Assembly: GCA_945862125.1 (NCBI GenBank)
Contig: CAMAYC010000036.1
Location: 1 to 41,971, forward strand
DNA: 41,971 bases
Reading direction: 5' to 3'
Source of the DNA: Reyranella massiliensis 521
GTDB taxonomy: Bacteria; Pseudomonadota; Alphaproteobacteria; Reyranellales; Reyranellaceae
Position numbers and translations under genes: made by a program. This document shows, in pieces, positions 13,353-22,838 of this stretch (positions are counted from its first letter, which is position 1; each line of letters begins with the position of its first letter). The notes under the pieces were generated by a model, which saw only the letters and a list, made by a program, of their open reading frames with translations, was not told the origin of the DNA and did not search any database.

Positions 13353-15122
13353 ATGCGCCGCACCTGGTCCTGGACCTTCGACCTGCCGCCGGAAGAGCTC
13401 TGGCCGGTGCTGGCCGACACCAACCGCTTCAACGAGGCGATGGGCCTGCCGCCCTATGCGCTGGAGGAGACGCCGCAGCCCAACGGCACGGTGCTGCGCC
13501 GCGGCAAGGGCAAGGCCGCGGGCTTCACCCTCGAATGGGAGGAGAAGCCCTACGAGTGGATCCACGGCCGCCATTTCCGCCAGGCCCGCCAGTTCACCAA
13601 GGGCCCGTTCCGCCGCTTCGGGCCGGTGTTCGATCTCGAGCCTGATGGCGCGGGCGGGAGTCGCGTCAGCTACGCGCTCGAATGGGAGCCGCTCACCCTG
13701 ATGGGCCGGCTGTTCGGCAAGCGTTTGGCCGAGCAGGCGGGCGCCGTCGTCGGCAAGCGCATCCTGGAGGCGGTGGCCTTTGCCAAGGGCGAGCGGCCGA
13801 CGTTCTTCGAGCTGCCGGCGCCCGAGCTTCCCGAAGGCGCGCGCGAGCGGGCAGCGGCGATGGCGGCGGAGGTCGATCGCAGCCCCTATGGCAATGGCCT
13901 CGGCGCGCGCCTGGCCGAGCGCGTGCTGACGGGTATGGCGACGGATCTGGCGCCGCTCAAGCCCAAGAAGCTGGCGCGCGCGCTGGGCGTCCCGCCGCGC
14001 ACCGCCATCGAAGCCTGCCTCGCCGCGGTCCGGGCCGGGCTGCTGACCATGAAATGGGACCTGCTCTGCACCAACTGCCGCGGCGCCAAGCTCAGTGCCG
14101 CGTCGCTGGGCGAGCTGCCGCGCGGCGCGCATTGTCCCTCGTGCAACATCGACTACGACCGCGATTTCGAGAAGAACGTCGAACTGTCGTTTGCGCCGGC
14201 GCCGCAGGTGCGGCCGATCGGGACCGGCGGGTTTTGTCTGTCGGGCCCGATGGCGACGCCGCATGTGGCGGTGCAGCTCCTGCTGGCGCCGGGGGAGCGG
14301 CGGAGCTTGGCAGGTCAGGGGGCGGTCGATCTGCCGGCCGGCAGCTATCGCGTCCGCACGCTCCATCCCGGTGCGTTCGTCGACGTGGAGCATAAAGGCG
14401 GCGCCTTTCCGGGCGCGCGCATCGGCGCTTCGGGAGTCGAGGCCGTTGAGGGGCCAATGGAGGGCGGCGCGTTCGTGAACGACGCGGGCTTCGAGTTGGC
14501 GGTTCTCGTGGAAGACCGCACCTGGACGCGCGAGGCGCTGACCGCGCCCGAGGTGATCTCGCTGCAAGCCTTCCGCGATCTCTTTGCCGCCGCGACCTTG
14601 CGGCCGGGCGACGAGGCGGGGGTGAGCCAGGTGGCGCTGCTCTTCTCCGACCTGCAGGGCTCGACCGCGCTCTACGAGCGGGTGGGCGATGCCCAGGCCT
14701 ACAACATGGTGCGCGACCACTTCGCCCTGCTGGCCGGCATCGTGCGCGACCACGACGGCGCGGTGGTGAAGACCATCGGCGACGCCGTCATGGCCTCGTT
14801 CGGCGATCCCGCCAACGCGGTGAAGGCGGCGCTCGCCATGCAGGCCGCCATCGCCGACCACGATCTCGTGCTGAAGCTCGGCGTCCACATGGGCCCCAGC
14901 GTCGTGGTGACCTTGAACGACCGCCTCGACTATTTCGGCTCCACCGTGAACATGGCCGCCCGCCTGCAGGGCCAGAGCGCCGGCGGCGACATCGTGCTCT
15001 CCCGCGCCGTCGCCGACGATCCGGCGGTTCAGCCCGTGCTGGCCGACCTGCCCCGGCACGAGGAAAGCGTGGCCCTCAAGGGCTTTTCAGAGCCCGTGGG
15101 CTTCGTCCGCCTGATTTTATAG
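13353..15122 (+). CDS. Class III adenylate/guanylate cyclase with SRPBCC-like and DUF5939/zinc-ribbon domains
   Basis: The product is 589 residues from ATG 13353 (MRRTWSWTFDLPPEELW). Residues about 1-150 resemble an SRPBCC (START-like) ligand-binding fold. The middle part has a four-cysteine zinc-ribbon pattern, C239-x-x-C242 and C261-x-x-C264, and matches the DUF5939 region seen in bacterial cyclases. The C-terminal catalytic domain (about 425-589) has metal-binding D433 (LLFSDLQGST) and D477 (KTIGDAVMASF) and the transition-state Asn/Arg in STVNMAARL. It should make cyclic AMP or GMP in response to something bound by the N-terminal domains. No transmembrane segment is seen, so it is cytoplasmic. 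The nucleotide specificity is not certain; the class is usually adenylate cyclase. Confidence 0.85.
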   Translation: MRRTWSWTFDLPPEELWPVLADTNRFNEAMGLPPYALEETPQPNGTVLRRGKGKAAGFTLEWEEKPYEWIHGRHFRQARQFTKGPFRRFGPVFDLEPDGAGGSRVSYALEWEPLTLMGRLFGKRLAEQAGAVVGKRILEAVAFAKGERPTFFELPAPELPEGARERAAAMAAEVDRSPYGNGLGARLAERVLTGMATDLAPLKPKKLARALGVPPRTAIEACLAAVRAGLLTMKWDLLCTNCRGAKLSAASLGELPRGAHCPSCNIDYDRDFEKNVELSFAPAPQVRPIGTGGFCLSGPMATPHVAVQLLLAPGERRSLAGQGAVDLPAGSYRVRTLHPGAFVDVEHKGGAFPGARIGASGVEAVEGPMEGGAFVNDAGFELAVLVEDRTWTREALTAPEVISLQAFRDLFAAATLRPGDEAGVSQVALLFSDLQGSTALYERVGDAQAYNMVRDHFALLAGIVRDHDGAVVKTIGDAVMASFGDPANAVKAALAMQAAIADHDLVLKLGVHMGPSVVVTLNDRLDYFGSTVNMAARLQGQSAGGDIVLSRAVADDPAVQPVLADLPRHEESVALKGFSEPVGFVRLIL

Positions 15123-15152
15123 ACAGGTTTTATCGACACTATTTATCGACGT

Positions 15153-16103
15153 TCAGGTGTCCATAAAAGCGCCCAGGACGGCCGCTGCCTCGTCGTTTGC
15201 CTTGAGCCCCTGCTTGAGGAACCGCGTCATCGAGAAGAACCCGTGGATCGTGCCCGGGTAGTTCACATAGGTCGTCTTCACCCCGGCATCGATGAGTTTG
15301 TCGGCATAGGCACGACCCTCGTCGCGCAACGGGTCGTAGCCGGCGGTGAGGACGAAGGCCGGCGGCAGGCCGGTGAAGTCCTTCGCCAACAGCGGCGAGA
15401 GGCGGAGGTCGGCGAGGTCGGTGTCCTCGTCCGGCACATAGGCCTCCCAGAACCACGTCATCAGCGCCCCGGAGAGGAAGTAGCCCTCGGCGAAAGCCTT
15501 GCGCGAGGCGCTCTCCTTGCTCGAGTCGGTGGCGGGATAGATCAGCATCTGGAACGCCGGTCCCGTCTCCTTGGCGTCGCGGCAGAGCTGGCAGACCACG
15601 GCGGCCATCGCGCCGCCCGCCGAATCGCCGCCGACCGCGATGCGCGCCCCGTCTGCGCCAAACGACTCCGCATTGTCCCTGATGTGCCTGAAGGCCGCGA
15701 GGCCGTCGTCGATCGGGGCGGGGAAGGGATGCTCGGGCGCGAGGCGATAGTCGATCGAGATCACCTGGCAGCGGCTCTTGTTGGCCAGCCGCCGGCAGGT
15801 CGAATCGTGCGTTTCGATGTTGCCGATCACGAACCCGCCGCCGTGATAGTAGATCAGTGTCGGCAGCAGCCCGGCCTTGGCGCCGATCGGCCTGTAGCGG
15901 CGGAAGCGGATCTCGCTTGCGGGGCCTGCGAAGCCGCCATCGGCCACTTCGGCCACTTCCGGCGGTTCGGCCTCGCCATCCTCCGACATCTTGTCGACCG
16001 CCTTGCGGCCCACCGCGTGCGGCAGGGTTTCCAGCCGGGGCCGGCCGCCTTTGACGGCGGCGTCCATCAGGTCGAGCAGGGCGCGGGTTTCGGCGTCGAG
16101 CAT
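15153..16103 (-). CDS. Alpha/beta hydrolase, hormone-sensitive-lipase (HSL) family esterase
   Basis: The product is 316 residues. The HSL oxyanion motif HGGG is at 87-90, the nucleophile S161 is in GGDSAGG, and the acid D257 (YDPLRDEG) and base H287 (IHGFF) complete the triad. The segment ISIDYRLAPEHPFPAP is diagnostic of this family of carboxylesterases that act on short-chain esters. There is no signal peptide, so it is cytoplasmic. It lies 20 bases downstream of the Bug receptor gene on the same strand and is probably co-transcribed, so the receptor may bind an ester or an acid related to the hydrolase product (inference). Confidence 0.88.
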   Translation of the reverse strand: MLDAETRALLDLMDAAVKGGRPRLETLPHAVGRKAVDKMSEDGEAEPPEVAEVADGGFAGPASEIRFRRYRPIGAKAGLLPTLIYYHGGGFVIGNIETHDSTCRRLANKSRCQVISIDYRLAPEHPFPAPIDDGLAAFRHIRDNAESFGADGARIAVGGDSAGGAMAAVVCQLCRDAKETGPAFQMLIYPATDSSKESASRKAFAEGYFLSGALMTWFWEAYVPDEDTDLADLRLSPLLAKDFTGLPPAFVLTAGYDPLRDEGRAYADKLIDAGVKTTYVNYPGTIHGFFSMTRFLKQGLKANDEAAAVLGAFMDT

Positions 16104-16123
16104 TCTTCGCTACTCCAGTTTGG

Positions 16124-17116
16124 CTATTCCAATTTGACGTTGGCGCCCTTGATCACGGCCGCCCATTTCTCGACTTCCTCGCGCAGGAAGGCCGCGAGCT
16201 CGGCCGAGGTGCCGCCGCCCACGACGCCGCCCACGGCGGCATAGGCGTCGATCACTTCCTTTGATTTCAGCGCCGCACTGGCGGCCGTAAAGATCTTCTG
16301 GCGGTGTTCCAGGCTCGCATTGCCCGGCGCCATCAGCGCGTACCAGTTGTCGGAATTGACCTTCGGGAAGCCCATCTCGCGCAGGGTCGGCACGTCGGGC
16401 AGCAGCGGCGCCCGCGTGTCCGAGGTCACGGCCAGCGGCTTCACCGTGCCGGCGCGGATGTGCGGCAGCAGCACCGAAATGTCGAGCAGCACCGTGTCGA
16501 CGGTGCCCGCGAGCAAGTCGTTGGTGGCGGGCGCCGCGCCGCGGTAGGGCACGTGCAGGAGGTCGGTGCCGGTCTCGCGCTTAAAAAGTTCGATGGCGAG
16601 GTGGGTGATGCCGCCGGTGCCGGCCGAGCCGCAGGTCACCTTGCCCGGGTTGGCCTTGGCATGGGCGATAAAGGTTTTCAGGTCGTTGATGCCGAGCTTG
16701 CTGTTGATCGCCAGGATCTCCTGCACGCGCACCACGAGGATGACCGGGGCGATGTCCTTGGCGGGATCGTAGGGCATCTTGGGCATCAGGCTCTGCATGA
16801 TGGCGCCGGCGCTGGCGCTCATCAGGCCCATGACATGGGCGTCGCTGCCGGCTTTGGCCACGAAGTCGACGCCGGTGACGCCGGCAGCGCCACTCTTGTT
16901 CTCGACGAGGACCGGCTGGCCGAGATGCGGGCTCATCGCCTGCGCGAGGTTGCGGCCGAAGATGTCGGCAGGGCCGCCCGCCGGGAACGGCACGACCAGG
17001 GTGAGCGGCTTGCTGGGGAAGGGTGCCTGCGCCAGCTGCTGTGAATGGGCCGCGACGGCGGGCAGGGCGGCGAGGCCGGCGAAGCCAGCGAGCGCGCCGC
17101 GGCGGGTGATGGACAT
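16124..17116 (-). CDS. Bug/TctC-family periplasmic solute-binding receptor
   Basis: The product is 330 residues from ATG 17116. The N-terminus MSITRRGALAGFAGLAALPA has a twin-arginine and then a hydrophobic stretch, so Tat export is likely. The Bug-family pattern is clear: PLTLVVPFPAGGPADIFGRNLA, VENKSGAAGVTGVDFV, VPYRGAAPATNDLLAG and DVPTLREMGFP. Such receptors capture carboxylic acids in the periplasm for a TctAB membrane pair. No tctA or tctB gene is adjacent, which is common because these receptors are often orphans. The gene is divergent from the DUF3833 lipoprotein gene with 91 bases between starts. Confidence 0.9.
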   Translation of the reverse strand: MSITRRGALAGFAGLAALPAVAAHSQQLAQAPFPSKPLTLVVPFPAGGPADIFGRNLAQAMSPHLGQPVLVENKSGAAGVTGVDFVAKAGSDAHVMGLMSASAGAIMQSLMPKMPYDPAKDIAPVILVVRVQEILAINSKLGINDLKTFIAHAKANPGKVTCGSAGTGGITHLAIELFKRETGTDLLHVPYRGAAPATNDLLAGTVDTVLLDISVLLPHIRAGTVKPLAVTSDTRAPLLPDVPTLREMGFPKVNSDNWYALMAPGNASLEHRQKIFTAASAALKSKEVIDAYAAVGGVVGGGTSAELAAFLREEVEKWAAVIKGANVKLE

Positions 17117-17207
17117 TTGGTTTCCTCCGGTTCTTTTGCCGAAGTCTGCGCGGCGGCTGCATCGCCGACAAGGGTGATCCGGGCGCGATGCCTTGCGTAC
17201 AAGGGGT

Positions 17208-17738
17208 ATGTCAACATCACGCATCGCCGCCGTCGGTCTTGTCGCCTCTCTCCTCAGTGCCTGTGCATCGCCGCCGGAGTCCCCGGCCGCCGCCGTGGCG
17301 CCACCGCTGGTGCTGGAAACCTTTTTTCCCGGCCGCACCGTCGGCGAGGGTGTGTTCACCAACAGCTGGACCGGTTCGGAGCGGCGGTTCAGCGTCGTGA
17401 TCGAAGGCTCCTGGGATGGCCGCACGCTCACCCTGGTGGAGGATTTCGCCTACGCCGACGGCGAGAAGGACCGCAAGACCTGGCAGCTGGAGCGCACGGG
17501 CCCGGGCGTCTACGCCGGCACGCGCGAGGATGTCGTCGGCAAGGCGCGCGCCTGGACCGAGGGCAAGGTCGTGCGGCTCGAGTATTCGGTCATGCTGGGC
17601 GGCTGGACCGTCGATTTCTCCGACGTGCTCGCATTGCGTGACGACGGCTCGCTGATCAACCGCGCCACCGTCGGCAAATGGGGCCTCCGTGTCGGCCGCG
17701 TCGAGCTCGTCCTGCGCCGCGTTGCGGGCGCGAGCTAG
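17208..17738 (+). CDS. DUF3833-family lipoprotein
   Basis: The product is 176 residues from ATG 17208, with AAGGGG just upstream. The signal peptide ends in a lipobox, LLSAC, with Cys at about residue 19 and Ala at +2. The mature part, with LVLETFFPGRTVGEGVF, then FSVVIEGSWDGRTLTLVEDF, then LEYSVMLGGWTVDFSDVL, is the beta-rich pattern of DUF3833 envelope proteins, whose role is not known. Its TAG stop shares the CTAG at 17735-17738 with the stop of the convergent GST-like gene. Confidence 0.82.
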   Translation: MSTSRIAAVGLVASLLSACASPPESPAAAVAPPLVLETFFPGRTVGEGVFTNSWTGSERRFSVVIEGSWDGRTLTLVEDFAYADGEKDRKTWQLERTGPGVYAGTREDVVGKARAWTEGKVVRLEYSVMLGGWTVDFSDVLALRDDGSLINRATVGKWGLRVGRVELVLRRVAGAS

Positions 17739-18391
17739 AATTCGACGTCGAGTTCCTCGACTTCCTCCGGCTCGGATTTCGCCGCCGCCGTCCACTCCAG
17801 CATGGCCGGAAACCTGAGCATCAGGTCGCGGTAGGCGGCCGACACCGGATCGAGCTTCACGTCGTAGGTCGCGAACCGTGCGCAGACTGGCGCGTACATG
17901 GCGTCGGCGGTCGTGGGCGTCTTGCCAAAGAGATAGGGGCCGCCATAGCGGTCCAGGCATTCACGCCAGATCGCGGTCACCCGCTCGATGTCGGCCTGGG
18001 CGCCGGCCCAGACCTTGAAACCGTCATGCCTGGCCTTGAGGTTCATCGGCAGCGCCGAGCGCAGGTTGGCGAAGCCCGAGTGCATTTCTCCGCAAATTGC
18101 CCGGCAATGGGCCCGTGCCACCGGATCCGCCGGCAGCAGCCTGGCCTCGGGCTTGATCTCATTGAGATACTCGCCGATCGCCAGCGTGTCCCAGACCTTG
18201 ACCTGCCCATGTTCTAGGCAGGGCACCAGGAACGAGGGCGACAGCAGCAAAAGCTCGGCCCGGGTCGCCGGATCGTCGATCGGCGCCAGCCGCTCTGCGA
18301 AGTCCAGGCCGGCCATCCGGCAAAGAAGAAAGCCGCGCAGCGACCAAGAGGAATAGTTCTTGCTACTGACGGTGAGCGAAGCCTCGGCCAT
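17735..18391 (-). CDS. Glutathione S-transferase-like protein
   Basis: The product is 218 residues from ATG 18391 (MAEASLTVSSKNYSSWSLRG). The N-terminal thioredoxin-like domain has SSWSLRGFLLCRMAGLDF and the cis-proline region SFLVPCLEHGQVKVWDTLAIGEYL, with the S-x-A-I-x-x-Y-L ending of the glutathione site. The C-terminal helical domain contains YLFGKTPTTADAMYAPVCAR, the N-capping box of GSTs. It is cytoplasmic; the substrate is not predictable. The gene is divergent from phaZ (78 bases between starts) and convergent with the DUF3833 gene by a four-base overlap. Confidence 0.87.
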   Translation of the reverse strand: MAEASLTVSSKNYSSWSLRGFLLCRMAGLDFAERLAPIDDPATRAELLLLSPSFLVPCLEHGQVKVWDTLAIGEYLNEIKPEARLLPADPVARAHCRAICGEMHSGFANLRSALPMNLKARHDGFKVWAGAQADIERVTAIWRECLDRYGGPYLFGKTPTTADAMYAPVCARFATYDVKLDPVSAAYRDLMLRFPAMLEWTAAAKSEPEEVEELDVEF

Positions 18392-18469
18392 GGGCGCCAA
18401 CCCTCTCGATTCGGCGGGTTCTGTCTGTGTCACAGGCGTTGCATGTGCAATTTCCGAGCCGGTCGCCCC

Positions 18470-19681
18470 ATGTTGTATGCGCTCTACCAGTCCGCCGCCG
18501 ACATGATGCTGCCGATGCGGGCATGGGCGACCGCGACCGGGCAGACCCTGGCGGGAAGCGGTGCGGAAACCCGGGAAAGCTGGCGGGCCGCCGGTGCGCT
18601 CTGCGAGATGATGAGCCGGGCCACCCTCAGCCACCGCCGCCCCTCCTTCGGCATCGACGAGGTCACGGTGGGCAACCGGGTCGTGCCGGTGCACGAGGAA
18701 GAGGTGCTCGCCACCCCCTTCGGCACCCTGCTGCGCTTCGCCAAGCCGGGCGTCCCGCCGCAGCCCAGGGTGCTGCTGGTGGCACCCCTTTCCGGGCATT
18801 TTGCGACTCTTCTGCGCGATACGGTGCGGGTGTTGCTGCCCGAGCACGACGTCCACATCACCGACTGGGCCAATGCCCGCGACGTCGGCCTGTGGAATGG
18901 CCGCTTCGGGTTCGACGAATATGTCGAGCATCTGATCAAGTTCCTTGAGGCGATGGGGCCGGGCGCCCATGTCATCGCCGTGTGCCAGCCCTGCGTGCAG
19001 ACATTGGCGGCGGCAGCGATCATGGCCGAGGACGACAATCCCGCCCAGCCGCGCAGCATGACCCTGATGGCCGGGCCCATCGATACCCGCGTCAGCCCGA
19101 CCAAGGTGAACGAGCTGGCGATGGGCAAGCCGATCAGCTGGTTCGAGCAGAACCTGATCCACCTCGTGCCGCTGCGCTATCCCGGCGCGATGCGCCGCGT
19201 CTATCCCGGCTTCGTCCAGCTCACCGCCTTCATGAGCATGAACGCCGAGCGGCACATCAAGGCGCAGGTCGACCTTTACAAGCACCTGGCCAAGGGCGAG
19301 CTCGAACAGGCCGCCACCATAAAAGCCTTCTACGACGAATATTTCGCCGTGCTCGACATGGCGTCGGAGTTCTACCTCGAGACCGTGCAGTGGGTGTTTC
19401 AGGAACACCGCCTGGCCAAGGGCGAACTCGACTGGAAGTGGAGGCGGGTCAATCCCAAGGCGATCCGGCGCACCGCCCTGTTCACCATCGAGGGCGAGCG
19501 CGACGATATCTGCGCCATCGGCCAGACCGTGGCCGCCCACGATCTCTGTTCCAGCCTGCGGCCCTACCGCAAGAAGCACTATATGCAGGCCGGCGTCGGC
19601 CATTATGGCGTATTCAGCGGCCGCCGCTGGGCCAGCCAGATCTATCCCTTGGTGCGAAACACGATCCTGGCCAACGAATAG
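18470..19681 (+). CDS. phaZ: Intracellular polyhydroxyalkanoate depolymerase
   Basis: The product is 403 residues from ATG 18470 ([13 protein letters not shown]), the start usual for the family; an ATG at 18443 would add nine residues. The catalytic box is V-C172-Q-P-C with a cysteine nucleophile, as in intracellular PhaZ enzymes. The Asp is in EGERDDIC and the His in [31 protein letters not shown] and the DWANARDVG segment are family hallmarks. It degrades stored PHB/PHA granules to hydroxyacyl monomers. The next gene, methylmalonyl-CoA mutase, starts 38 bases downstream on the same strand, so the two may be co-transcribed, linking storage polymer use with C3/C5 acyl-CoA catabolism. Confidence 0.92.
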   Translation: MLYALYQSAADMMLPMRAWATATGQTLAGSGAETRESWRAAGALCEMMSRATLSHRRPSFGIDEVTVGNRVVPVHEEEVLATPFGTLLRFAKPGVPPQPRVLLVAPLSGHFATLLRDTVRVLLPEHDVHITDWANARDVGLWNGRFGFDEYVEHLIKFLEAMGPGAHVIAVCQPCVQTLAAAAIMAEDDNPAQPRSMTLMAGPIDTRVSPTKVNELAMGKPISWFEQNLIHLVPLRYPGAMRRVYPGFVQLTAFMSMNAERHIKAQVDLYKHLAKGELEQAATIKAFYDEYFAVLDMASEFYLETVQWVFQEHRLAKGELDWKWRRVNPKAIRRTALFTIEGERDDICAIGQTVAAHDLCSSLRPYRKKHYMQAGVGHYGVFSGRRWASQIYPLVRNTILANE

Positions 19682-19719
19682 CGCCTTTTCTGGACGAAAA
19701 TCCGCAGTACATTGCGGGT

Positions 19720-21876
19720 ATGGCTGACTTTCCGAAGAAGACCCTCGCCGACTGGGAAATAGTCGCCGCCAAGGAGCTGCGTGACCGGCCCCTGAGCGAT
19801 CTCACCTGGATGACGCCCGAAGGCATCGCGGTGAAGCCGCTCTATACGGCCGCTGACCTGGAGCAGCTCGAGACGCTGGGCTCGCTGCCGGGCTTCCCGC
19901 CATTCACCCGCGGCCCCAAGGCAACGATGTATGCAGGCCGTCCATGGACGGTCCGCCAGTACGCCGGCTTCTCGACCGCCGAGGAGAGCAACAAGTTCTA
20001 TCGCGCCAATCTCGCGGCCGGCCAGATGGGCCTGTCGGTGGCGTTCGATCTCGCCACCCACCGTGGCTATGACTCGGATCATCCGCGTGTGGTCGGCGAT
20101 GTCGGCAAGGCCGGCGTCGCGATCGACTCTGTCGAGGACATGAAGATCCTGTTCGATGGAATCCCGCTCGACAAGATGAGCGTGTCGATGACCATGAACG
20201 GCGCCGTGTTGCCGGTGCTGGCCGGCTACATCGTGGCGGCCGAGGAACAGGGCGTGCCGCAGGACAAGCTCTCCGGCACGATCCAGAACGACATCCTCAA
20301 GGAGTTCATGGTCCGGAACACCTACATCTATCCACCCGGACCTTCGATGCGGATCGTGGCCGACATCATCGAGCACACGGCCAAGTATATGCCGAAGTTC
20401 AACTCGATCTCGATCTCCGGCTACCATATGCAGGAGGCGGGCTCGACGCTGGTCCAGGAGCTGGCGTTCACGCTGGCCGACGGGCTCGAATATGTCCGTG
20501 CCGCCAAGGCCAAAGGTCTCGATATCGACGCCTTCGCGCCGCGCCTCTCGTTCTTCTTCTGCATCGGCATGAACTTCTTCATGGAAGTGGCCAAGCTCCG
20601 CGCCGCGCGCTTCCTGTGGGCTGAGCTGATCAAGCCGTTCGAGCCCAAGAAGGCCGATTCGCTGTCGCTGCGCACCCATTGTCAAACGTCGGGCGTGTCG
20701 CTCACCGAGCAGGATCCCTACAACAACGTGATCCGCACCGCCTATGAGGCGATGGCGGCGGTACTGGGCGGCACGCAGTCGCTGCACACCAATTCCTTCG
20801 ACGAGGCGATCGCGCTGCCGACGCCGACGTCCTCGCGCATCGCGCGCAACACCCAGCTCATCCTGCAGCACGAGACCGGCGTCACGAATGTCATCGACCC
20901 GCTGGCCGGCAGCTACTACGTCGAATCGCTCACCGCCAGCCTGATCGCCGAGGCGCGCAAGCTGATCGCCGAGGTCGAGGCCCTGGGTGGCATGACCAAG
21001 GCGGTCGAAGCCGGCATGCCCAAGATGCGCATCGAGGAGGCCTCGGCACGGCGCCAGGCGCGCATCGACCGTGGCGAGGAAGTGATCGTGGGCGTGAACA
21101 AGTTCCAGCCCAAGGACGCCACCACAGTCGAGGTCATGGACATCGACAACGACGTGGTTCGCGAGTCGCAGGTCACGCGGCTGGATAATATCCGCAAGAG
21201 CCGGGACGAGGCCAAGTGCGTGGCTGCCCTGAAGGCGCTGGGCGATGCCGCACGCAACGGTACCGGCAATCTGTTGAGCCTGGCCGTCGAAGCGACGCGC
21301 GCGCGCGCCACGGTCGGTGAGATCTCATCGGCACTCGAAGGCGTCTATGGCCGCTATCAGGCCACCGTGCGCTCGATCTCCGGCGTCTATGTCGGCGAAT
21401 GGGAAGGCGACCAGGGCCTGGACCGCATCCGTACCGACATCGCCGCCTTTGCCGAGGAAGAGGGACGCCGGCCGCGTCTGATGGTCGTGAAGATGGGCCA
21501 GGATGGCCACGATCGCGGCGCCAAGGTGATCGCGACGGCCTTTGCCGACCTGGGATTCGACGTCGACATCGGCCCGCTGTTCCAGACACCACAGGAAGCG
21601 GCGCGCGCGGCGATCGAGAACGACGTGCATGTCATCGGCGTGTCGAGCCAGGCGGCGGGCCACAAGACGCTGGTGCCGCAGCTGATCGACGAACTGGCCA
21701 AGCAGGGCGGCGCCGAGGTGATGGTGATCGTGGGCGGCGTCATCCCGGCCCAGGACTACGAATTCCTGAAGAAGATCGGCGTTGCCGCCATCTACGGCCC
21801 GGGGACGAACATTCCTGCGGCGGCGGCCGAAATCCTCGGCATCCTGCGCCAGCGCAGCCAGAAGCGCGCGGCCTGA
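19720..21876 (+). CDS. scpA: Methylmalonyl-CoA mutase (B12-dependent)
   Basis: The product is 718 residues from ATG 19720, the usual length of the catalytic subunit. The N-terminal TIM barrel includes [47 protein letters not shown] and [19 protein letters not shown]. The C-terminal B12 domain has the base-off motif D595-G-H597-D-R-G600, followed by the SSQAAGHKT and [12 protein letters not shown] stretches. It interconverts (R)-methylmalonyl-CoA and succinyl-CoA in propionyl-CoA catabolism or assimilation. Both domains are intact, so it can act as a homodimer without a small subunit. Its chaperone MeaB is encoded 4 kb downstream, with an unrelated divergent gene and two transporters in between. 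Confidence 0.96.
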   Translation: MADFPKKTLADWEIVAAKELRDRPLSDLTWMTPEGIAVKPLYTAADLEQLETLGSLPGFPPFTRGPKATMYAGRPWTVRQYAGFSTAEESNKFYRANLAAGQMGLSVAFDLATHRGYDSDHPRVVGDVGKAGVAIDSVEDMKILFDGIPLDKMSVSMTMNGAVLPVLAGYIVAAEEQGVPQDKLSGTIQNDILKEFMVRNTYIYPPGPSMRIVADIIEHTAKYMPKFNSISISGYHMQEAGSTLVQELAFTLADGLEYVRAAKAKGLDIDAFAPRLSFFFCIGMNFFMEVAKLRAARFLWAELIKPFEPKKADSLSLRTHCQTSGVSLTEQDPYNNVIRTAYEAMAAVLGGTQSLHTNSFDEAIALPTPTSSRIARNTQLILQHETGVTNVIDPLAGSYYVESLTASLIAEARKLIAEVEALGGMTKAVEAGMPKMRIEEASARRQARIDRGEEVIVGVNKFQPKDATTVEVMDIDNDVVRESQVTRLDNIRKSRDEAKCVAALKALGDAARNGTGNLLSLAVEATRARATVGEISSALEGVYGRYQATVRSISGVYVGEWEGDQGLDRIRTDIAAFAEEEGRRPRLMVVKMGQDGHDRGAKVIATAFADLGFDVDIGPLFQTPQEAARAAIENDVHVIGVSSQAAGHKTLVPQLIDELAKQGGAEVMVIVGGVIPAQDYEFLKKIGVAAIYGPGTNIPAAAAEILGILRQRSQKRAA

Positions 21877-21892
21877 GTCGCGCCTCGACGAC

Positions 21893-22732
21893 CTAGCGCC
21901 TCATCGCCTGGCTTTCCTGCGGCGTCATCGCACGCTCGCGGAACCACAGGACCTTGCCACGGATCGTGCCGAAGCCGGTGCTGGCCTCGAGCTTGGCCGG
22001 ATAGCGTACCTGCGAATTGTCGAACCTGGCGAACCACACCTTCATCGGCTGTTCGCGCTTGGCTTCGGCTTCCTTCGGCGAGTCTTCGAACTCGCCGGCC
22101 ACTCGCTTGGTGTAGAGCTGGCACACCAGCAGGTCGCCTCTTGCGGTCGGCACGCCCGCCGTGGCCGGCGACTCCATGCCGATCTTGTGGATCAAGATGT
22201 CGATCCGTCGCTTGCCGTCGTTGGTCGGCACGGTGCGGTCGCAGGCGGCGTCGCCGGCAAGGCCCACGGTGAGCGCCGCTGACAGCGGATCGAGCGAGCC
22301 GGTGCGCTGATCCTCGGGAATCACATGCTGCGGTGGCGGCTTCCATTCCGGATTGTGCTTCTCGCTCATGGTGCCGCCGGCGCCGTATTGGGCAACCCAG
22401 GTGCGCGGCTTGTCGCCCACGACGATCGACAGCGAACCGGCGGTCGGCTGCGCGCCCTGGGGCGAGAAGCCACCCCATGCCCGGTTGCGACCGTCGTAGT
22501 GCATGGTGACCGCGCGCAGCATTCCTTCCTTGAAGGTGCGGCTCTCGACATCGTAGCTCGCCCCGTCGAAGCGCGCCGTGACGTCGATGCGAAAGCCGGC
22601 GAAGCCGGCGAAAGTGATCTCGTAGCCGATATCGACCTGGCGCGCGTCCTGGGCGAGTGCCGCGGGGACGCTTGCGGTCAACGGGACGCTCACGCTCACG
22701 GCAAACGTGATCAAGGCCCTACGAAAACTCAT
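21893..22732 (-). CDS. DUF3108-family exported protein
   Basis: The product is 279 residues with a signal peptide (about 1-28, ending AALAQ). The mature part begins VDIGYEITFAGFAGFRIDVT and contains YDVESRTFKEGMLRAV and VWFARFDNSQVRYPAKLEA, the pattern of DUF3108 periplasmic beta-rich proteins with no known activity. Three cysteines are present or nearly so (AACDR, LVCQL), so at least one disulfide is possible. It converges on scpA with 16 bases between stops and is divergent from the Atm1 gene with 106 bases between starts. Confidence 0.82.
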   Translation of the reverse strand: MSFRRALITFAVSVSVPLTASVPAALAQDARQVDIGYEITFAGFAGFRIDVTARFDGASYDVESRTFKEGMLRAVTMHYDGRNRAWGGFSPQGAQPTAGSLSIVVGDKPRTWVAQYGAGGTMSEKHNPEWKPPPQHVIPEDQRTGSLDPLSAALTVGLAGDAACDRTVPTNDGKRRIDILIHKIGMESPATAGVPTARGDLLVCQLYTKRVAGEFEDSPKEAEAKREQPMKVWFARFDNSQVRYPAKLEASTGFGTIRGKVLWFRERAMTPQESQAMRR

Positions 22733-22838
22733 GAAATCCCTCTCTACAGGGGGCTTACTTCAAGGTCAGCGACACGATAGAAGGCCCACGCCCCCTCCGC
22801 CAGACACCTTGCGCGCCAGAAAAGGCATTTTTCCGACC

